Part shown: piece after piece, positions 5,583 to 6,326 of the stretch
How the letters are laid out: the number at the start of each line of letters is the position of its first letter
Position numbering within the stretch: position 1 is the first letter of the stretch
Origin: a bacterium
GTDB lineage: Bacteria > Krumholzibacteriota > Krumholzibacteriia > LZORAL124-64-63
Direction: 5' to 3'
Length of the DNA: 6,326 bases
Assembly (NCBI GenBank): GCA_030591105.1
Contig: JAUVBS010000133.1
Span: 1-6,326 of the forward strand
Translations under genes and position numbers: made by a program
The notes under the pieces: model-generated
Database searches by the model: none
Told to the model about the DNA's origin: nothing
What the model saw: only the letters and a program-made list of their open reading frames with translations

Positions 5583-6326
5583 ATGAATCCGGCCGACTTG
5601 ATACCCGTACCGGATGCCATTCCGGTCAGCTACCAGTGGCTGCAAGTCCTGTTGATCGCGACGTTCGTGGTCCACCTGTTGTTGATGAACGCGATGCTCG
5701 GCGGCTCTATCATCGCGCTGCTGGCCAGCTTGAAGGGGGACGACCGCAGTCTGCCGATCGCCCGCGACGCCGCCAGCAAGATCCCCTTCACGGTGGCTTT
5801 TGCGGTCAACGCCGGCGTGGCGCCCCTCTTGTTCCTGCAGGTGCTGTACGGACATCTCGTCTACACCAGCTCGATCCTGATGGGGGCTTACTGGTTGTCG
5901 GTCATCCTGCTGCTCTTGATCGCCTACTACTGCCTCTATCTCTTCTATTTCAAATTCGATGCGGTCGGTAGGGGGCGAACGCTGTTGATCGCATTGCCGA
6001 CACTTCTGCTGCTGTTGATCGCCTTCTTGTTCACCAACAACTGGACTCTCGCGTTGGCGCCCGAGCGGTGGAGCGGTTACTTCGCCCGGCCCGGCGGCGT
6101 ACTGCTGAATCTCTCCGAGCCGACTCTCTGGCCCCGGTACTTGCACTTCGTCGTCGGCTCGCTGGCGGTCGGTGGGTTGTTCGTGGCACTGTTGTGGACA
6201 CGCCGGGCACGTCGCGGTGTGCCGGCTGCGCAGGAGAAAGTCGCCGTCGGTCTACGCTGGTTCACCCACGCGACCATCGCGCAGATCTTCCTGGGGTCGT
6301 GGTGGTTGATGGCCCTGCGTGTCGAC
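5583..6326 (+). CDS. Multi-pass membrane protein distantly resembling cytochrome bd oxidase subunit I (CydA-like), N-terminal part
   Basis: The frame is open from ATG 5583, with GGGAG at 5570-5574, to the right edge (248 residues), so the C-terminus is missing. Membrane spans are seen at about residues 18-50, 68-89, 97-122, 133-150, 186-205 and 225 onward. The stretch KIPFTVAFAVNAGVAPLLFL followed by 'QVLYGHLVYTSSILMGAYW' has the same layout as the CydA segment in which a helix with a GVATG-type turn leads to a short loop and a G-rich helix. 'RYLHFVVGSLAVGGLFV' resembles the CydA helix that carries a heme-ligand histidine. Histidines H31, H91, H188 and H229, mostly within or near membrane spans, are candidate heme ligands. 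CydA's quinol-binding loop motifs were not recognised. The likely place of action is the inner membrane, perhaps quinol-linked electron transfer. The relation is judged by eye and distant; an unrelated polytopic protein remains possible. Confidence 0.6.
   Translation, partial: MNPADLIPVPDAIPVSYQWLQVLLIATFVVHLLLMNAMLGGSIIALLASLKGDDRSLPIARDAASKIPFTVAFAVNAGVAPLLFLQVLYGHLVYTSSILMGAYWLSVILLLLIAYYCLYLFYFKFDAVGRGRTLLIALPTLLLLLIAFLFTNNWTLALAPERWSGYFARPGGVLLNLSEPTLWPRYLHFVVGSLAVGGLFVALLWTRRARRGVPAAQEKVAVGLRWFTHATIAQIFLGSWWLMALRVD

Noticed and set aside
5649..6021. CTGTTGATCGC occurring three times (near 5649, 5981 and 6011)
   Set aside because: It arises from repeated Leu-Leu-Ile-Ala codons in membrane helices, not from a DNA repeat element.
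5418..6146. - strand open frame of 242 codons
   Set aside because: It is opposite the CydA-like gene and is Gln/Arg/Asp-rich because it mirrors Leu/Ala/Val codons; no ribosome site or domain.

Overview
The window is GC-rich bacterial DNA, apparently from a Gram-negative (diderm) organism. Two of the proteins look periplasmic or outer-membrane directed: an M16 peptidase-like protein with a signal peptide, and an outer-membrane barrel related to Wzi. A quinol-oxidase-like inner-membrane protein also lies in the window. The sequence does not fix the lineage. All protein genes seen are on the + strand, and both window edges cut through a gene.

Layout. Positions 1-508 hold the C-terminal end of an M16 (insulinase/pitrilysin-like) peptidase. 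It is followed after 31 bases by a complete second M16 protein (540-2681) fused to a LolA-like C-terminal domain. The two look like the complementary halves of one heteromeric enzyme. The second has the R/Y substrate-binding pair but has lost the HxxEH zinc motif. The first has lost the R/Y pair and therefore should carry HxxEH upstream of the window. A strong Rho-independent terminator (2753-2779) closes this unit.

Positions 2780-3236 contain no convincing protein gene but are dense in signals. They include a near-consensus + strand promoter (2866-2894), a long imperfect hairpin (2911-2987), an AT-rich island with a dyad, and further hairpins running up to the ribosome binding site of the next gene. 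Read on the - strand, the long hairpin is preceded by an extended -10 box (TGCTATAAT) and followed by a U-rich tail. This makes a plausible free-standing small RNA of about 88 nt.

Positions 3237-5305 hold an apparent two-gene unit: an 87-residue, leucine-saturated membrane protein, then a Wzi-like outer-membrane beta-barrel. The second gene's most likely ATG lies inside the first gene, so the two are probably translationally coupled. The pairing suggests a cell-surface (capsule or polysaccharide) role for the small protein, but that is inference.

Positions 5306-5582 are non-coding and contain a two-part hairpin and a degenerate 11-base tandem repeat. From 5583 to the right edge runs the N-terminal part of a multi-pass membrane protein with distant resemblance to cytochrome bd oxidase subunit I (CydA).
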